Positions 51,603 to 61,479 of a stretch of DNA of 64,000 nt are shown piece by piece. Within the stretch, counting starts at the first letter, position 1, and each line of letters opens with the position of its first letter. Both the position numbers and the translations under genes were made by a program. The notes below the pieces were generated by a model, which ran no database searches, had not been told where the DNA came from, and saw only the letters and a program-made list of their open reading frames with translations. The stretch is from MGBC163016 sp964631345 (lineage in GTDB: Bacteria; Actinomycetota; Coriobacteriia; Coriobacteriales; Eggerthellaceae), in NCBI GenBank assembly GCA_964631345.1, contig CAZVWE010000001.1:62001-126000 (forward strand), read 5' to 3'.

Positions 51603-52886
51603 CTATCTACTTAGAATCACGATATTTTCTATATGAGATGTATGCGGAAACATATCCACCGGTTGAATTTGTTTTACCTTAAATCCGACGTCCACAAACA
51701 TAGACACGTCTCTTGCCTGCGTTTTTGGATTACATGAGATATATGCAACCACTGAAATTGGAGATACTGCAACCGCCTTAATGAATTCAGGAGTAGAGCC
51801 TGCTCGTGGAGGATCCATCACAAGAGCAACCGAACCCTCTTGGTTATCTTGACTCATTGATAACCCCAATGAGCTTTCGCCAGAAAACGCAAGTCCATGC
51901 AAAAACTCCGTTGCATCCGCAACTTCAAAACGTGCGTTGCTGATTCCATTATGCTTGGCATTTTGACGTGCATCCGCAATTGACGATTTAACGGAATCTA
52001 TCCCAAAAACCTTAGCACCAGTTCTTTTGGCAACCACAAGACCGATAGTTCCTGTTCCGCAATATGCATCTATCACCATATCAAATTTGCCATTTTCCGA
52101 TTCATTGCATAGAAGTGCGACTGCCGTATCATAGAGAACTTCAGTCTGTATTGCATTCACTTGATAAAAAGAATTTGGGGATATCCTGAATTTAAGACCA
52201 CAAAGTTCATCCAATATAAATCCAGGACCATAAAGTGTTTTTGTTTTCGAAACATCGCCCAATATCACATTCGTCTGACGCTCATTGATGCTTTGACAAA
52301 CGGTCGTAACCTCAGGAACCCGCGATACTAACTGCCTACAAAAAGATTTTGAATTCGGAAACTCATTAGAATTAGTCACAAGAGTAACGAGCATTTCTTT
52401 GCTTTTGTGTCCAACACGAACAATCGAATGGCGTAAAAATCCAACGCCAGTATTTTCATCATAGGGCTGAATATTCCACTTACGCATTATGTCGCGAATT
52501 GCCAACGTTGCGCGTTTTGCAGCTGTGTTTTCGAGCAGACAATTGTCGGTTTCAATAATTCGATGGCTTCCGCGTGCATACATACCACAAGCTATATCTG
52601 GTTTTTTGCGCGACTTGCCCCGCTTGGGAGCATATGGCGTTATCACTTTGTTTCTGTAGTGAAATGGGTTATCCATACCAATGACTTCACAAACTTCAAC
52701 ACCCGGCGCTACATCAGAAAACAAGGCCGCAATCTGTGAGCGTTTGTCATTAAGCTGCTTGTCATAAGGGATATCCAAACAATCACAAGCGCCGCATTTC
52801 CCAAAAACCGGACACGTGTATTTGGCTTTAGAAGAAGGGGGTGTGCCTTCTATACTACTTCTGTTGACTTTAGAAGAATTAGACAA
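51603..52886 (-). CDS. rlmD: RlmD/TrmA-family 23S rRNA uracil-C5 methyltransferase
   Basis: A 427-residue SAM-dependent methyltransferase. The N-terminal iron-sulfur cysteines are CPVFGKCGACDCL. The substrate-binding part is ISPNSFYQVN, the SAM site is DAYCGTGTIGL, and the catalytic motifs are VMDPPRAG and YISCNP (nucleophilic Cys). These match the RumA/RlmD/RlmCD group that makes m5U in 23S rRNA; the exact target uridine cannot be told. The start is TTG 52886 with AAGGAG upstream. No TRAM domain is seen at the N-terminus. Confidence 0.87.
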   Translation of the reverse strand: MSNSSKVNRSSIEGTPPSSKAKYTCPVFGKCGACDCLDIPYDKQLNDKRSQIAALFSDVAPGVEVCEVIGMDNPFHYRNKVITPYAPKRGKSRKKPDIACGMYARGSHRIIETDNCLLENTAAKRATLAIRDIMRKWNIQPYDENTGVGFLRHSIVRVGHKSKEMLVTLVTNSNEFPNSKSFCRQLVSRVPEVTTVCQSINERQTNVILGDVSKTKTLYGPGFILDELCGLKFRISPNSFYQVNAIQTEVLYDTAVALLCNESENGKFDMVIDAYCGTGTIGLVVAKRTGAKVFGIDSVKSSIADARQNAKHNGISNARFEVADATEFLHGLAFSGESSLGLSMSQDNQEGSVALVMDPPRAGSTPEFIKAVAVSPISVVAYISCNPKTQARDVSMFVDVGFKVKQIQPVDMFPHTSHIENIVILSR

Positions 52887-52982
52887 ACTGACGCTTCTCC
52901 TTGATAAGCTATCTAAATATATTGCCTTAATATGGATACCTTAAAACCTTGCATATTGAATCTTGTCAGATTGTAAAGTGAG

Positions 52983-53840
52983 ATGAAAACAGAAATGTCT
53001 AACAACTTGGCAGTAGTGGACATGGGTGGCGGCGAACGAGGCGTATTTGGCGCTGGGGTATTTGATAGATGCCTAGAAGACGGAATTGAATTCGGTGGAT
53101 GTTACGGAGTGTCTGCAGGAAGTGCAAATGTAGTCACTTATATAGCAAAACAAATTGGACGTACCAAAAGATTTTATTTAGATTACGCCTTTCGGAAAAA
53201 ATATATGTCACTTGCAAACTTCATCAAACACAAATCTTATGTTGACCTGGACTATGTGTACTCAACTCTCAGCAATTCCAATGGCGAAGATCCGCTAGAT
53301 TATTCAGAAATTGCAAAAACTGATAAACACTTAGTTGTTGTAGCTACAGATGCGATAACGGCTGAGCCTACATATTTCACAAACGATGATATGTCTTTGG
53401 ATTCATATGACATTATGAAAGCATCATCTAGTTTGCCAGTGATAGGGCCTCCTTACCCTGTTTATGGAAAAGAATATTTCGATGGAGGTTTATCAGATCC
53501 GCTACCAATCCAGAAGGCATTTGATGACGGATTTGAAAAAGTGCTCTTGATCATGACCCGACCAAAAGACTTTAGGCGCAGCCCTAAAAGCGACCGCATC
53601 ACCTCATTTCTACTAAAACGGAAATATCCTTTAGTATCTAAAGCTTTACATGAAAGAGCAAAGACATATAACGATCAGCTTGAATGGGCAATATCTCTAG
53701 AAAAAGAAGACAAGGTTGTAATCGTTGCGCCGACCAGTATCGAAGGCATAAAAACTCTTACAAAAGATCGCGAAAAACTTGAAGGTCTATACAATGAAGG
53801 GTACAAAGCCGCGCATAACATCTCTGAAAGACTTTTCTAA
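52983..53840 (+). CDS. Patatin-like phospholipase
   Basis: A 285-residue patatin-type serine hydrolase. The oxyanion loop is GGGERGVFGAG, the nucleophile elbow GVSAGS (Ser44) and the dyad Asp lies in YFDGGLSDPLP. Such enzymes release fatty acids from phospholipids or other lipids. There is no signal peptide, so it is cytoplasmic or membrane-associated, like the RssA/YjjU relatives. The start may be ATG 52983 or 52995. It opens a plus-strand series of lipid-acting genes. Confidence 0.88.
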   Translation: MKTEMSNNLAVVDMGGGERGVFGAGVFDRCLEDGIEFGGCYGVSAGSANVVTYIAKQIGRTKRFYLDYAFRKKYMSLANFIKHKSYVDLDYVYSTLSNSNGEDPLDYSEIAKTDKHLVVVATDAITAEPTYFTNDDMSLDSYDIMKASSSLPVIGPPYPVYGKEYFDGGLSDPLPIQKAFDDGFEKVLLIMTRPKDFRRSPKSDRITSFLLKRKYPLVSKALHERAKTYNDQLEWAISLEKEDKVVIVAPTSIEGIKTLTKDREKLEGLYNEGYKAAHNISERLF

Positions 53841-53927
53841 CAATAGGGTTTAAAAACTTTTATAAGACCTTTCCAATGCATCCCTTCAAATATCATGTTT
53901 GATAAATAGATACGGAAGGGCTGTCTC

Positions 53928-54944
53928 ATGGCTTTAAACAAAGCAACTCTTGCTGCAATTAAAACGATAACTAGGTTCATGCCAGATATCTCAAAATCGT
54001 ATAAACGACAGCGCGAGGCGGAAGATCGCACTGGAAAACTTACAATCGCATCTCCTAGATGTCGTATTGACGACATCTCTACAAAGGCAAAAGATGCCTA
54101 CGATATCCCCCTTCGTTTATACACACCTCTTGATATAGACTTTTCAGTAAAAACTGGCCTTCATGTGAACGAAGATCAAAAAGGAACAATCCTCTTTTTC
54201 CATGGTGGTGGTTGGGCGAACGGAGACAACAACTTCTACATGGATGCATGCATGAGAACAGCCTTAAAGCTAAATCGCAGAGTGCTATCGGTTGATTACA
54301 GACGATCTCCTGAATATCGTTTCCCTATTGGACTTGAAGATTGCTACGAGGTTGCTCGCAAGCTTTTCGCAGGTGAAATTCTTGACGATGTAAACCCTGA
54401 ACATATAGTTTTATTTGGAGATTCCGCTGGAGGAAACATTGCTGCGGCAGTGTCATTAATGGCACGAGATCGCGGCGAATTCAAACCGAAGACACAAATC
54501 CTTCTGTACCCGCTTGTTTATAACGATCATTCAGAAACAAGTATGTTTCCCTCTGTCGTTGAAAATGGAGAAGACTATATTTTGACCCGCGAAGACGTAG
54601 TCTCTTATATCGATATGTATTTGGGCAAACCTGAGGACTACGCAAGTCCCTATTTTGCACCATTGTTAGAGCTTGATCTATCGCATATGCCACGTACACT
54701 TTTGATATCGGCTGAGTACTGCCCTTTGCGAGACGAAGGTGAAACATATGCCGCTCGCCTTGAAGCAGATGGGAATGTTGTTCAATGCTATCGCATGCTA
54801 GATGGAGTCCATGGATACTTCTTATATCCTGCTATTCTGGGTTTAGTTCGAAACACCTACAACATAATTCGGAATTTTTTAGATGGGGATGAACTCAAAC
54901 AGGAAGACGAGGCGAAATGGCTCGCACTGCTTGGTACAAATTAG
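53928..54944 (+). CDS. Alpha/beta hydrolase, hormone-sensitive-lipase group
   Basis: A 338-residue esterase with the HGGG oxyanion motif in FFHGGGWANGD, the nucleophile elbow GDSAGG, a C-terminal Asp region (LRDEGETYAARL) and His in GVHGYF. It belongs to the abhydrolase_3 family, whose members cleave short acyl esters. There is no signal peptide. The last 28 bases overlap the next gene, an acyltransferase-like membrane protein, so the two are translationally coupled and probably act on the same acyl compound. Confidence 0.88.
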   Translation: MALNKATLAAIKTITRFMPDISKSYKRQREAEDRTGKLTIASPRCRIDDISTKAKDAYDIPLRLYTPLDIDFSVKTGLHVNEDQKGTILFFHGGGWANGDNNFYMDACMRTALKLNRRVLSVDYRRSPEYRFPIGLEDCYEVARKLFAGEILDDVNPEHIVLFGDSAGGNIAAAVSLMARDRGEFKPKTQILLYPLVYNDHSETSMFPSVVENGEDYILTREDVVSYIDMYLGKPEDYASPYFAPLLELDLSHMPRTLLISAEYCPLRDEGETYAARLEADGNVVQCYRMLDGVHGYFLYPAILGLVRNTYNIIRNFLDGDELKQEDEAKWLALLGTN

Positions 54945-57112
54945 ACAACATTGGAAAATTCTATTCCTCACAAGCTGGATCCGATGCACAAACAGTGTTT
55001 AGAATTTCTGCGCAAATGTCAGAAAATGTGGAACCGGAATGCTTGCAAGCAGCGCTTGATGCAGCAATAGAAATATTCCCAGGATTTAACGTCACATTAA
55101 AAAGCGGCCTTTTCTGGCACTATCTTGAACAGTCGAATGAACGTCCTTTAGTAACCGAAGAAAACTTACCTGTATGCTACCCACTTTATCAAGGACCATC
55201 TAGCGTTCTTTTTAGAGTCAACTATTGGCGCAAACGCATAAACCTTGAAGTCTCCCACATCGTCTCAGATGGTCGAGGTACATTAGAGTTTTTCAAAACC
55301 TTAATAGGAAAGTACGCAGAAATAAAATATGGCGCACAAAAGGCGGTTGTTGAATACGTTGGAGATGAATCCCAAAAATCAGAGGATAGTTTTTCGAAAA
55401 ACTACGAACGTAGCTTGTCGGCTAGCGAAGAGTCGATAAAGACATATAGATTAACTGGATGGAAAGATATAGCGAATCCAACTTATATCGAATATCACCT
55501 ATCAGCCAACGCGGTTGCACAAATCGCAAAAGCAATTGGCGTAAGCGTTACTTCCATATTGATTGCAGCGGTCATACGCGCAATCATGGATTGCATGCCA
55601 AAAACCACTAACGATTTAGCTATACGTTTAGATGTTCCAGTGGATTTGCGGCGCTTCTTTGCTTCAGCAACAATGCGAAATTTTTTTGGTCTCGCATTTG
55701 TGGATTACACGCCATCAAGTGATTGCACAGAACGCGGTTTTTGCTCTGTCCAAGAAATCGCAAAGATCGTACAGGGACAAATCACAAAAGCGACAGAGCC
55801 CGCCGCTTTGAAAAAGCGAATGAATCGTATGGTGAAACTTGAAAAGAACCCATTCATAAAGATAGCCCCACTGTTCCTAAAAACTCCAGCTCTCAGATTT
55901 GGCGCACTCATGAATGAGCGATCAGTAACTACAACCCTTTCAAGTCTGGGAAGAATCGATCTTCCGGAATCCTTAGCACCATATGTTGACGGCATCAACG
56001 TTATTACAACCACAAAAAAACTTAACTTCGTGGCATGCTCATACAAAGATGACTTAAGCATAGGAATAACAACTGCCTTTACCCGTCATGATGTGATTTT
56101 CAGGTTTGCACAAGTGCTACGAGAACTTGGGCTTACTGGATATATGAATGTGAATAAGGATTCATTTGGTGTTAATGAGGATCTCAAAAATTCCGCATTG
56201 GAAAGCAGGCTTCTTCGTGCGCAAAATCGCATTAACCCTGAAGGTGACATCCCAAGTATTCCGAACCTCTCAAGCGTCTCAAGCACTTTGAGCATTCCGA
56301 GCACCTCAAATACTCCGAGCATTCTGAGCTCCTCAAGCGAAGAAGATATACGCAAACAAAACACTAATCAAAATGCCATGCACAAAGCCACACCAACAGA
56401 TGAGGGCACAATAAAGGATTCCCCTGGATGTTTAAGGTACTGCGAAATATGCGATATTTCATTTACGGGAGAATTAGACAAATGCCCACTTTGCGGAAGT
56501 ACGCTTGATGGAGCAGACAATCCCAACTATGTTCCAAGTGCATTTCCAGATGTCGAATATACAAAGAGAAGCAAACGTGCTGGTGGAGTTCTGTCAACTA
56601 TTACGCTTGCTGCGTTAATAGGCGCGATCATTTTATGTATTGCGCTTAGCGCATCATGGCAGGCATATTTAGCATCAACAGTAGCAATAGCGATTAGCTA
56701 TATGTTCGTACGAAACGCCATTCGTATGACCCCAGACCTCATGCGAATAACGCAACGCTACTACTTGGTGTTAGTTGCAATATGTATCCTTTGGTACTTT
56801 GCAGCAGACAACCCATTTGTATCCACTGTTGTAGCCACATATATTCTGCCGTCGCTTTGTATGATGGGAGTTGCTTTTGAGGCGGTTTTGCTTGCGTACT
56901 TTGGATCCCGATTCCTTACGGACTATTCAAAATATGTACTTTTCGCACTCATGTTGGGATTTGTGCCCTTAGTATTTTTGGCTGCAGGCGCAACATCACT
57001 TTGGGTGATGCCAGTCTTAAGTGCAATACTTACCATCATGCTAATAGGCGGAATCGTGGCATTTGCATATAGACGGGCGACAGACGAAGCAAAAAGACTT
57101 TTCAACACATAA
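54917..57112 (+). CDS. Condensation/acyltransferase-like protein with zinc ribbon and membrane domain (DUF6320-like)
   Basis: Residues about 1-430 resemble the CoA-dependent acyltransferase (condensation) fold, with the active-site motif SHIVSDGRG (H-x3-DG). A Ser/Asn/Pro-rich linker with repeated SxPSTS units follows (about 450-485), then a zinc ribbon (CEICDISFTGELDKCPLCG) and six membrane helices resembling DUF6320. The domain order fits a membrane-bound O-acyl transfer system, but the substrate is unknown. It overlaps the upstream esterase gene by 28 nt; the start choice rests on that overlap and MARTAWYKLD. Confidence 0.8.
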   Translation: MARTAWYKLDNIGKFYSSQAGSDAQTVFRISAQMSENVEPECLQAALDAAIEIFPGFNVTLKSGLFWHYLEQSNERPLVTEENLPVCYPLYQGPSSVLFRVNYWRKRINLEVSHIVSDGRGTLEFFKTLIGKYAEIKYGAQKAVVEYVGDESQKSEDSFSKNYERSLSASEESIKTYRLTGWKDIANPTYIEYHLSANAVAQIAKAIGVSVTSILIAAVIRAIMDCMPKTTNDLAIRLDVPVDLRRFFASATMRNFFGLAFVDYTPSSDCTERGFCSVQEIAKIVQGQITKATEPAALKKRMNRMVKLEKNPFIKIAPLFLKTPALRFGALMNERSVTTTLSSLGRIDLPESLAPYVDGINVITTTKKLNFVACSYKDDLSIGITTAFTRHDVIFRFAQVLRELGLTGYMNVNKDSFGVNEDLKNSALESRLLRAQNRINPEGDIPSIPNLSSVSSTLSIPSTSNTPSILSSSSEEDIRKQNTNQNAMHKATPTDEGTIKDSPGCLRYCEICDISFTGELDKCPLCGSTLDGADNPNYVPSAFPDVEYTKRSKRAGGVLSTITLAALIGAIILCIALSASWQAYLASTVAIAISYMFVRNAIRMTPDLMRITQRYYLVLVAICILWYFAADNPFVSTVVATYILPSLCMMGVAFEAVLLAYFGSRFLTDYSKYVLFALMLGFVPLVFLAAGATSLWVMPVLSAILTIMLIGGIVAFAYRRATDEAKRLFNT

Positions 57113-57138
57113 AGGTCATTAATCTTCCTTTGTTTTTA

Positions 57139-57945
57139 TCAACCAACCGATATCATCATTTCCTGATATGCAACATGAGCAAGTGCTGGATGAGACATCT
57201 CAACCAAAGCATTCTGAAGGCCGCGTTTCGCAAGCCCATACGAATTATTTTCTTGAGACACATGCATAGCTACTACATGCTCAAGCCTATCTGCTCCCCC
57301 ATCATTGATTATTAAAGCAAGCTCAGATATAGCTTGGTCGTTTGAAAGATGGCCCAAATCAGACCCAACGCGCTTCTTAAGTACCAATGGGTATGGCCCC
57401 GTTTCTAGTTTTTTGACATCATGATTGGACTCAATTGCAAGAATTCTCACACCTAAAAGATTTGCATGAGCAGAAGGCGTAACACACCCAGAATCGGTCA
57501 GATACCCGATTGCGTCTTCTGTTTCAATTCGAAATCCAAATGACTGCACCGCATCATGTGATGTTTGAAAAGGCAACACACGCATCCCGCCTACAACAAT
57601 TGACTCACCTCCCCTATAGGGCTCAAATATAAAACCTCGAGTATCAAGAGCTTCCTGAATATGTATGCTTGCAGCAACAATAGCTTCAGTTGTAAAAATC
57701 GGAATTGACACTCCAGCTTGAGCCATACCTCGAGTTGCAACCCCAAGGCCTTTTGTGTGATCAGAATGATCATGGGTGATAAATATTCCTTGAAGACTTG
57801 TAAGCGGAACACCTGCATCTTTAAAACCTTGAAATAAAGTGCGCTTACAGATTCCGCAATCAATTAGTATGCTTTTCCCAGTTTCGGGATTTTCTATTAT
57901 TGAAGCGTTTCCTTTGCTTCCGCTTGCTATGACATGTAGTCGCAA
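57139..57945 (-). CDS. MBL-fold metallohydrolase, WalJ/YycJ-like
   Basis: A 268-residue metallo-beta-lactamase-fold protein: VIASGSKGNASII, DCGICKRT, the metal motif THDHSDH, and YLTDSG. The opening and length fit the YycJ/WalJ group linked to cell-wall and DNA-repair functions in Firmicutes. The start is TTG 57945 with AGGATGGG upstream. It is convergent with the acyltransferase gene and divergent from UPF0210. No two-component partner (walRK) lies next to it. Confidence 0.87.
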   Translation of the reverse strand: MRLHVIASGSKGNASIIENPETGKSILIDCGICKRTLFQGFKDAGVPLTSLQGIFITHDHSDHTKGLGVATRGMAQAGVSIPIFTTEAIVAASIHIQEALDTRGFIFEPYRGGESIVVGGMRVLPFQTSHDAVQSFGFRIETEDAIGYLTDSGCVTPSAHANLLGVRILAIESNHDVKKLETGPYPLVLKKRVGSDLGHLSNDQAISELALIINDGGADRLEHVVAMHVSQENNSYGLAKRGLQNALVEMSHPALAHVAYQEMMISVG

Positions 57946-58056
57946 AGCCCATCCTCGCGTCCGATTAAGCAGGTGGCAACCATTATATTTGCTATCCTAA
58001 AACAAAAGTCATTTCGAGATTCATATTTACACGAATTCAGAAGGATTAGGTAAAGC

Positions 58057-59421
58057 ATGCAACTTACTCCAGCAGAAATATCTGAAACCTTAACGATGGT
58101 GTCAAAGCAACACCTAGATATTCGCACTATTACTCTGAGCTTAAATCTACGCGGGTGTTCAGATTCTGATATCAATGTACTTTCAAAAAATGTGTATGAG
58201 CGCCTAACACGAGCAGCCGAAAAACTTGTACCTACAGCTGAACAACTTGAGCGCGAATATGGCATTCCGATTGTAAACAAGCGTATCGCAGTAACTCCAA
58301 TCGCTGAGGTTTGTGCAGTTGCAAATGCCGAGGACTTAACTCCTGTTGCTATAGCTATGGATAAGGCAGCGGATGCTGTAGGGGTGGATTTTGTTGGAGG
58401 CTTCACTGCACTTGCGCAAAAAGGTGCATCTCGTGGCGATATCAAGCTGATGGAGTCAATTCCTAATGCACTAGCTCAAACAGAACGTGTATGTTCTTCT
58501 GTAAATATCGGATCTACACGCGCTGGAATCAACATGGACGCAGCCTTACGGATGGCAAAAATCATCAAAAAGACAGCGGAGGCAACAGCTGATCGAGATT
58601 GCATAGGTGCCGGTAAGTTGGTTGTATTCTGCAATGCTGTAGAGGACAACCCCTTCATGGCAGGTGCGTTTCATGGATCAGGCGAAGCTGATGAAGTTAT
58701 AAACGTTGGCGTATCAGGACCTGGTGTTGTCCGTGCCGTACTTGCTGATCTCCCAAAGGACGCCGACATCACAACTGTTGCAGAAGCCATCAAAGCGACC
58801 GCTTTCAAAATTACACGTGCAGGTGAATTAATGGCACGTGAAGCTGCACGAAGACTCGGATATCAAAAAGGCATTCTTGATCTTTCTTTGGCTCCGACCC
58901 CTGCAGAAGGTGATTCGGTTGCTGAAATCATCGAAGCAATAGGTATAGGTGTTTGCGGAGGACCTGGAACAACTGCAGCACTAGCAATGTTGAATGACGC
59001 GGTGAAAAAAGGCGGCGTCATGGCAAGCTCTTCAGTTGGTGGACTTTCAGGTGCATTTATTCCAGTATCGGAAGATGCGGGCATGATTCGTGCAGCTGAA
59101 TGCGGCGCTCTTTCTATCGAAAAGCTTGAGGCCATGACATGTGTATGCTCCGTAGGTTTAGACATGATCGCGATCCCAGGAGACACAAGTATAGAGACCA
59201 TCTTCGGAATCATCGCAGATGAAGCAGCAATCGGCATGATCAACAACAAAACTACAGCCATTCGCATCATCCCTGCTATTGGAAAAACTGTTGGAGATGT
59301 CTTGGACTTTGGCGGCCTTTTAGGAAAAGCTCCTGTAATGGCTGTGAACCAAAATGCTGGCAGCGTCTTCGCTCATCGCGGAGGACATATGCCTGCCCCT
59401 TTGAATTCGCTTAAGAATTAA
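58057..59421 (+). CDS. UPF0210/DUF711 protein (PFL-like family)
   Basis: A 454-residue protein of the UPF0210 family, distantly like the glycyl-radical (PFL) fold but without a radical Gly motif. It shows IRTITLSLNLRGC, GVDFVGGFTALAQKG, SVNIGSTRAGINMDA and GGPGTTAALAML. Family members usually sit beside a small ACT-domain protein (UPF0237); none lies here, where the upstream gap is about 110 bp. It ends 4 nt inside the convergent transporter gene. Function unproven. Confidence 0.9.
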   Translation: MQLTPAEISETLTMVSKQHLDIRTITLSLNLRGCSDSDINVLSKNVYERLTRAAEKLVPTAEQLEREYGIPIVNKRIAVTPIAEVCAVANAEDLTPVAIAMDKAADAVGVDFVGGFTALAQKGASRGDIKLMESIPNALAQTERVCSSVNIGSTRAGINMDAALRMAKIIKKTAEATADRDCIGAGKLVVFCNAVEDNPFMAGAFHGSGEADEVINVGVSGPGVVRAVLADLPKDADITTVAEAIKATAFKITRAGELMAREAARRLGYQKGILDLSLAPTPAEGDSVAEIIEAIGIGVCGGPGTTAALAMLNDAVKKGGVMASSSVGGLSGAFIPVSEDAGMIRAAECGALSIEKLEAMTCVCSVGLDMIAIPGDTSIETIFGIIADEAAIGMINNKTTAIRIIPAIGKTVGDVLDFGGLLGKAPVMAVNQNAGSVFAHRGGHMPAPLNSLKN

Positions 59422-60812
59422 GAAGCCATTCCAAGCCACGACGCAATAATTGGAAGCCATCCCATTATCAAGATCACGATGATGAGCGCGGGCACGCCAA
59501 CGCGCATCCAGCCTTTAAGCCACACTGGAAATGCCATGCCGCGACCCGTATTTGCTTCCTTTAAGAAATTGTCCCAGCCCCATCCTTTTTTGGTGACACA
59601 GAAAAGTACAAAAACTAGAGATCCAATAACAAGGAAGTTGTTCGATACTAAGAAATCTTCAATCGCTTGAATATTGCCAATTCCTGGAAGCACCACTCCA
59701 GACCAAACATTAAACCCAAGAGCACACGGAAGTGAAAGTACCGGGATCAAAATTACGTTTATCAGCACCGCTTTTCGCCTAGGCATATTCCATTGATCCA
59801 TCCAAAAACTGAGTATGCCTTCAAAAACTGCAATAACTGTTGATATGGCCGCAAAACCCATAAAGACGAAAAATAAAGTCGCCCATAAATTTCCTAGAAA
59901 CATCTGCTCAAAAACTGCAGGCAGTGTAATAAATACAAGCCCAGGCCCAGAATCAGGATTAACCCCAAATGCAAAACACGCGGGGAAAATTATGAATCCT
60001 GTAGCAATAGCCACAAATGTATCAAGGCCTGCAATTCGTACAGCCTCTCCGGTTAATGCGTACTTTTTATCAATATAGGATCCAAAAATTTCCATCGACC
60101 CAATGCCGATAGACAAAGTAAAGAAAGCCTGCCCGAGTGCAGCATATACAGCATCTGCGAATTGTTCTGGACTCGCAAATAATTTTCCAAAATCTGGATT
60201 TAAATAAAAGGCTATTCCTTCTACTGCACCATCTAATGTACAGGCTCTAACAACAAGCACGATAATTAAAACCAAAAGCCCCATCATTAAAACTTTGGTT
60301 ATACGCTCAACACCTTTTTGTAATCCAAGCGAGCACACAAGAAGTGAAATAAGACATGCGACAACCATCCACCCTACAAGCTCTGCAGGATTTGCCAGCA
60401 TATTCTCAAACATGCCAGAAAAATCTATTGCCAATTCTTGACTACCAAAAGGTGTTGTTGCCATTTTTGGGATATAAGCAAGCATCCAGCCAGCAACCGT
60501 TGTGTAAAACATCATCAAAAGATATAGACCACAAAATCCAATCCACTTAAACCCGTGCCAATGAGATCCTTTTGGCTCCAGCTCATCAAATGCACGGGCA
60601 ATGGATTTTTTAGATCCACGTCCAACAGCAAACTCGATAACCATGATAGGAATACCAAGAGCAATTAAAAACACGAGGTATAAAACAACAAATGCAGCTC
60701 CGCCATACTGACCAACTATGTATGGAAAACGCCAGACATTTCCAAGGCCAATAGCACATCCTGCACTAATTAGGATAAATCCGAGCCTAGATTTAAATTG
60801 CTCTCGTTCCAA
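59418..60812 (-). CDS. Sodium-dependent transporter (NSS/SNF family)
   Basis: A 464-residue protein with about 11-12 membrane helices. The helix 1 signature SRLGFILISAGCAIGLGNVW RFPYIVGQYGG contains the unwound sodium and substrate site of LeuT-type symporters. These import amino acids or related compounds with sodium. The start is TTG 60812 with AAGGAG 6 nt upstream. It ends tail to tail with UPF0210, overlapping by 4 nt. The substrate is not predictable from sequence. Confidence 0.92.
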   Translation of the reverse strand: MEREQFKSRLGFILISAGCAIGLGNVWRFPYIVGQYGGAAFVVLYLVFLIALGIPIMVIEFAVGRGSKKSIARAFDELEPKGSHWHGFKWIGFCGLYLLMMFYTTVAGWMLAYIPKMATTPFGSQELAIDFSGMFENMLANPAELVGWMVVACLISLLVCSLGLQKGVERITKVLMMGLLVLIIVLVVRACTLDGAVEGIAFYLNPDFGKLFASPEQFADAVYAALGQAFFTLSIGIGSMEIFGSYIDKKYALTGEAVRIAGLDTFVAIATGFIIFPACFAFGVNPDSGPGLVFITLPAVFEQMFLGNLWATLFFVFMGFAAISTVIAVFEGILSFWMDQWNMPRRKAVLINVILIPVLSLPCALGFNVWSGVVLPGIGNIQAIEDFLVSNNFLVIGSLVFVLFCVTKKGWGWDNFLKEANTGRGMAFPVWLKGWMRVGVPALIIVILIMGWLPIIASWLGMAS

Positions 60813-61046
60813 CGTTTTCTCCTTACTAAGTATTTTTGAGTTACATCAACCAAAACGCATAAACCCAAAGCGCATAGGCCAATATAAGATTATTGGTAGC
60901 CTACATTTAGACACTGCACTTAATATCAATTGCAGAAGTAACTTTATGTTTACCTGTGAAGATATATAAGCACACTTGGAAAGCATACCAGCTATGGTTA
61001 ATCAAAAGCCTTTATGATGACTCAAATAACGTTCAAAGGAGCAATG

Positions 61047-61472
61047 ATGGGTGTAGCGATAATCTTTGAAAGCAATACAGGAAATACCGCTGAAATGGCT
61101 ACTTTAATTGAACAAGGTGCTGCAGCAAAAGGTGCTAAATCAACGCTTATAGAAGTTGCTTCTTTTGATCCATCTCAGCTATCTGAATATGATGCATTTG
61201 CATTTGGATGCCCCGCATCAGGTTCTGAACAACTCGAACAAAGCATATTCAAACCGATGTGGGATTCAGTTCAAACCCCGCTTGCAGAGAGTAAAAAGAA
61301 GGTTGTTTTATTCGGATCATATGGTTGGGGTGGTGGCGAATATATGGAGACATGGAAACATGACGCCCAAGCTGCAGGTGTAAATATCATCGATGCTATA
61401 GCAGGTCAAGATTCTCCTGATGATGAAATCTCTGCTATATTGGTTGAAGCAGGAGAACATTTAGCGGAATAA
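61047..61472 (+). CDS. Flavodoxin
   Basis: A 141-residue FMN-binding electron carrier. The phosphate loop is ESNTGNTAEMA, and the flavin-stacking regions are GCPASGSEQ and GSYGWGGGEYMETW. It replaces ferredoxin under iron limitation. ATG 61047, or 61044, has AAAGGAG 2-5 nt upstream; the frame is open to 61014 but without a ribosome-binding site. It lies 7 bp before the ABC exporter gene and probably shares its transcript. Confidence 0.92.
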   Translation: MGVAIIFESNTGNTAEMATLIEQGAAAKGAKSTLIEVASFDPSQLSEYDAFAFGCPASGSEQLEQSIFKPMWDSVQTPLAESKKKVVLFGSYGWGGGEYMETWKHDAQAAGVNIIDAIAGQDSPDDEISAILVEAGEHLAE

Positions 61473-61479
61473 GTCTTAG

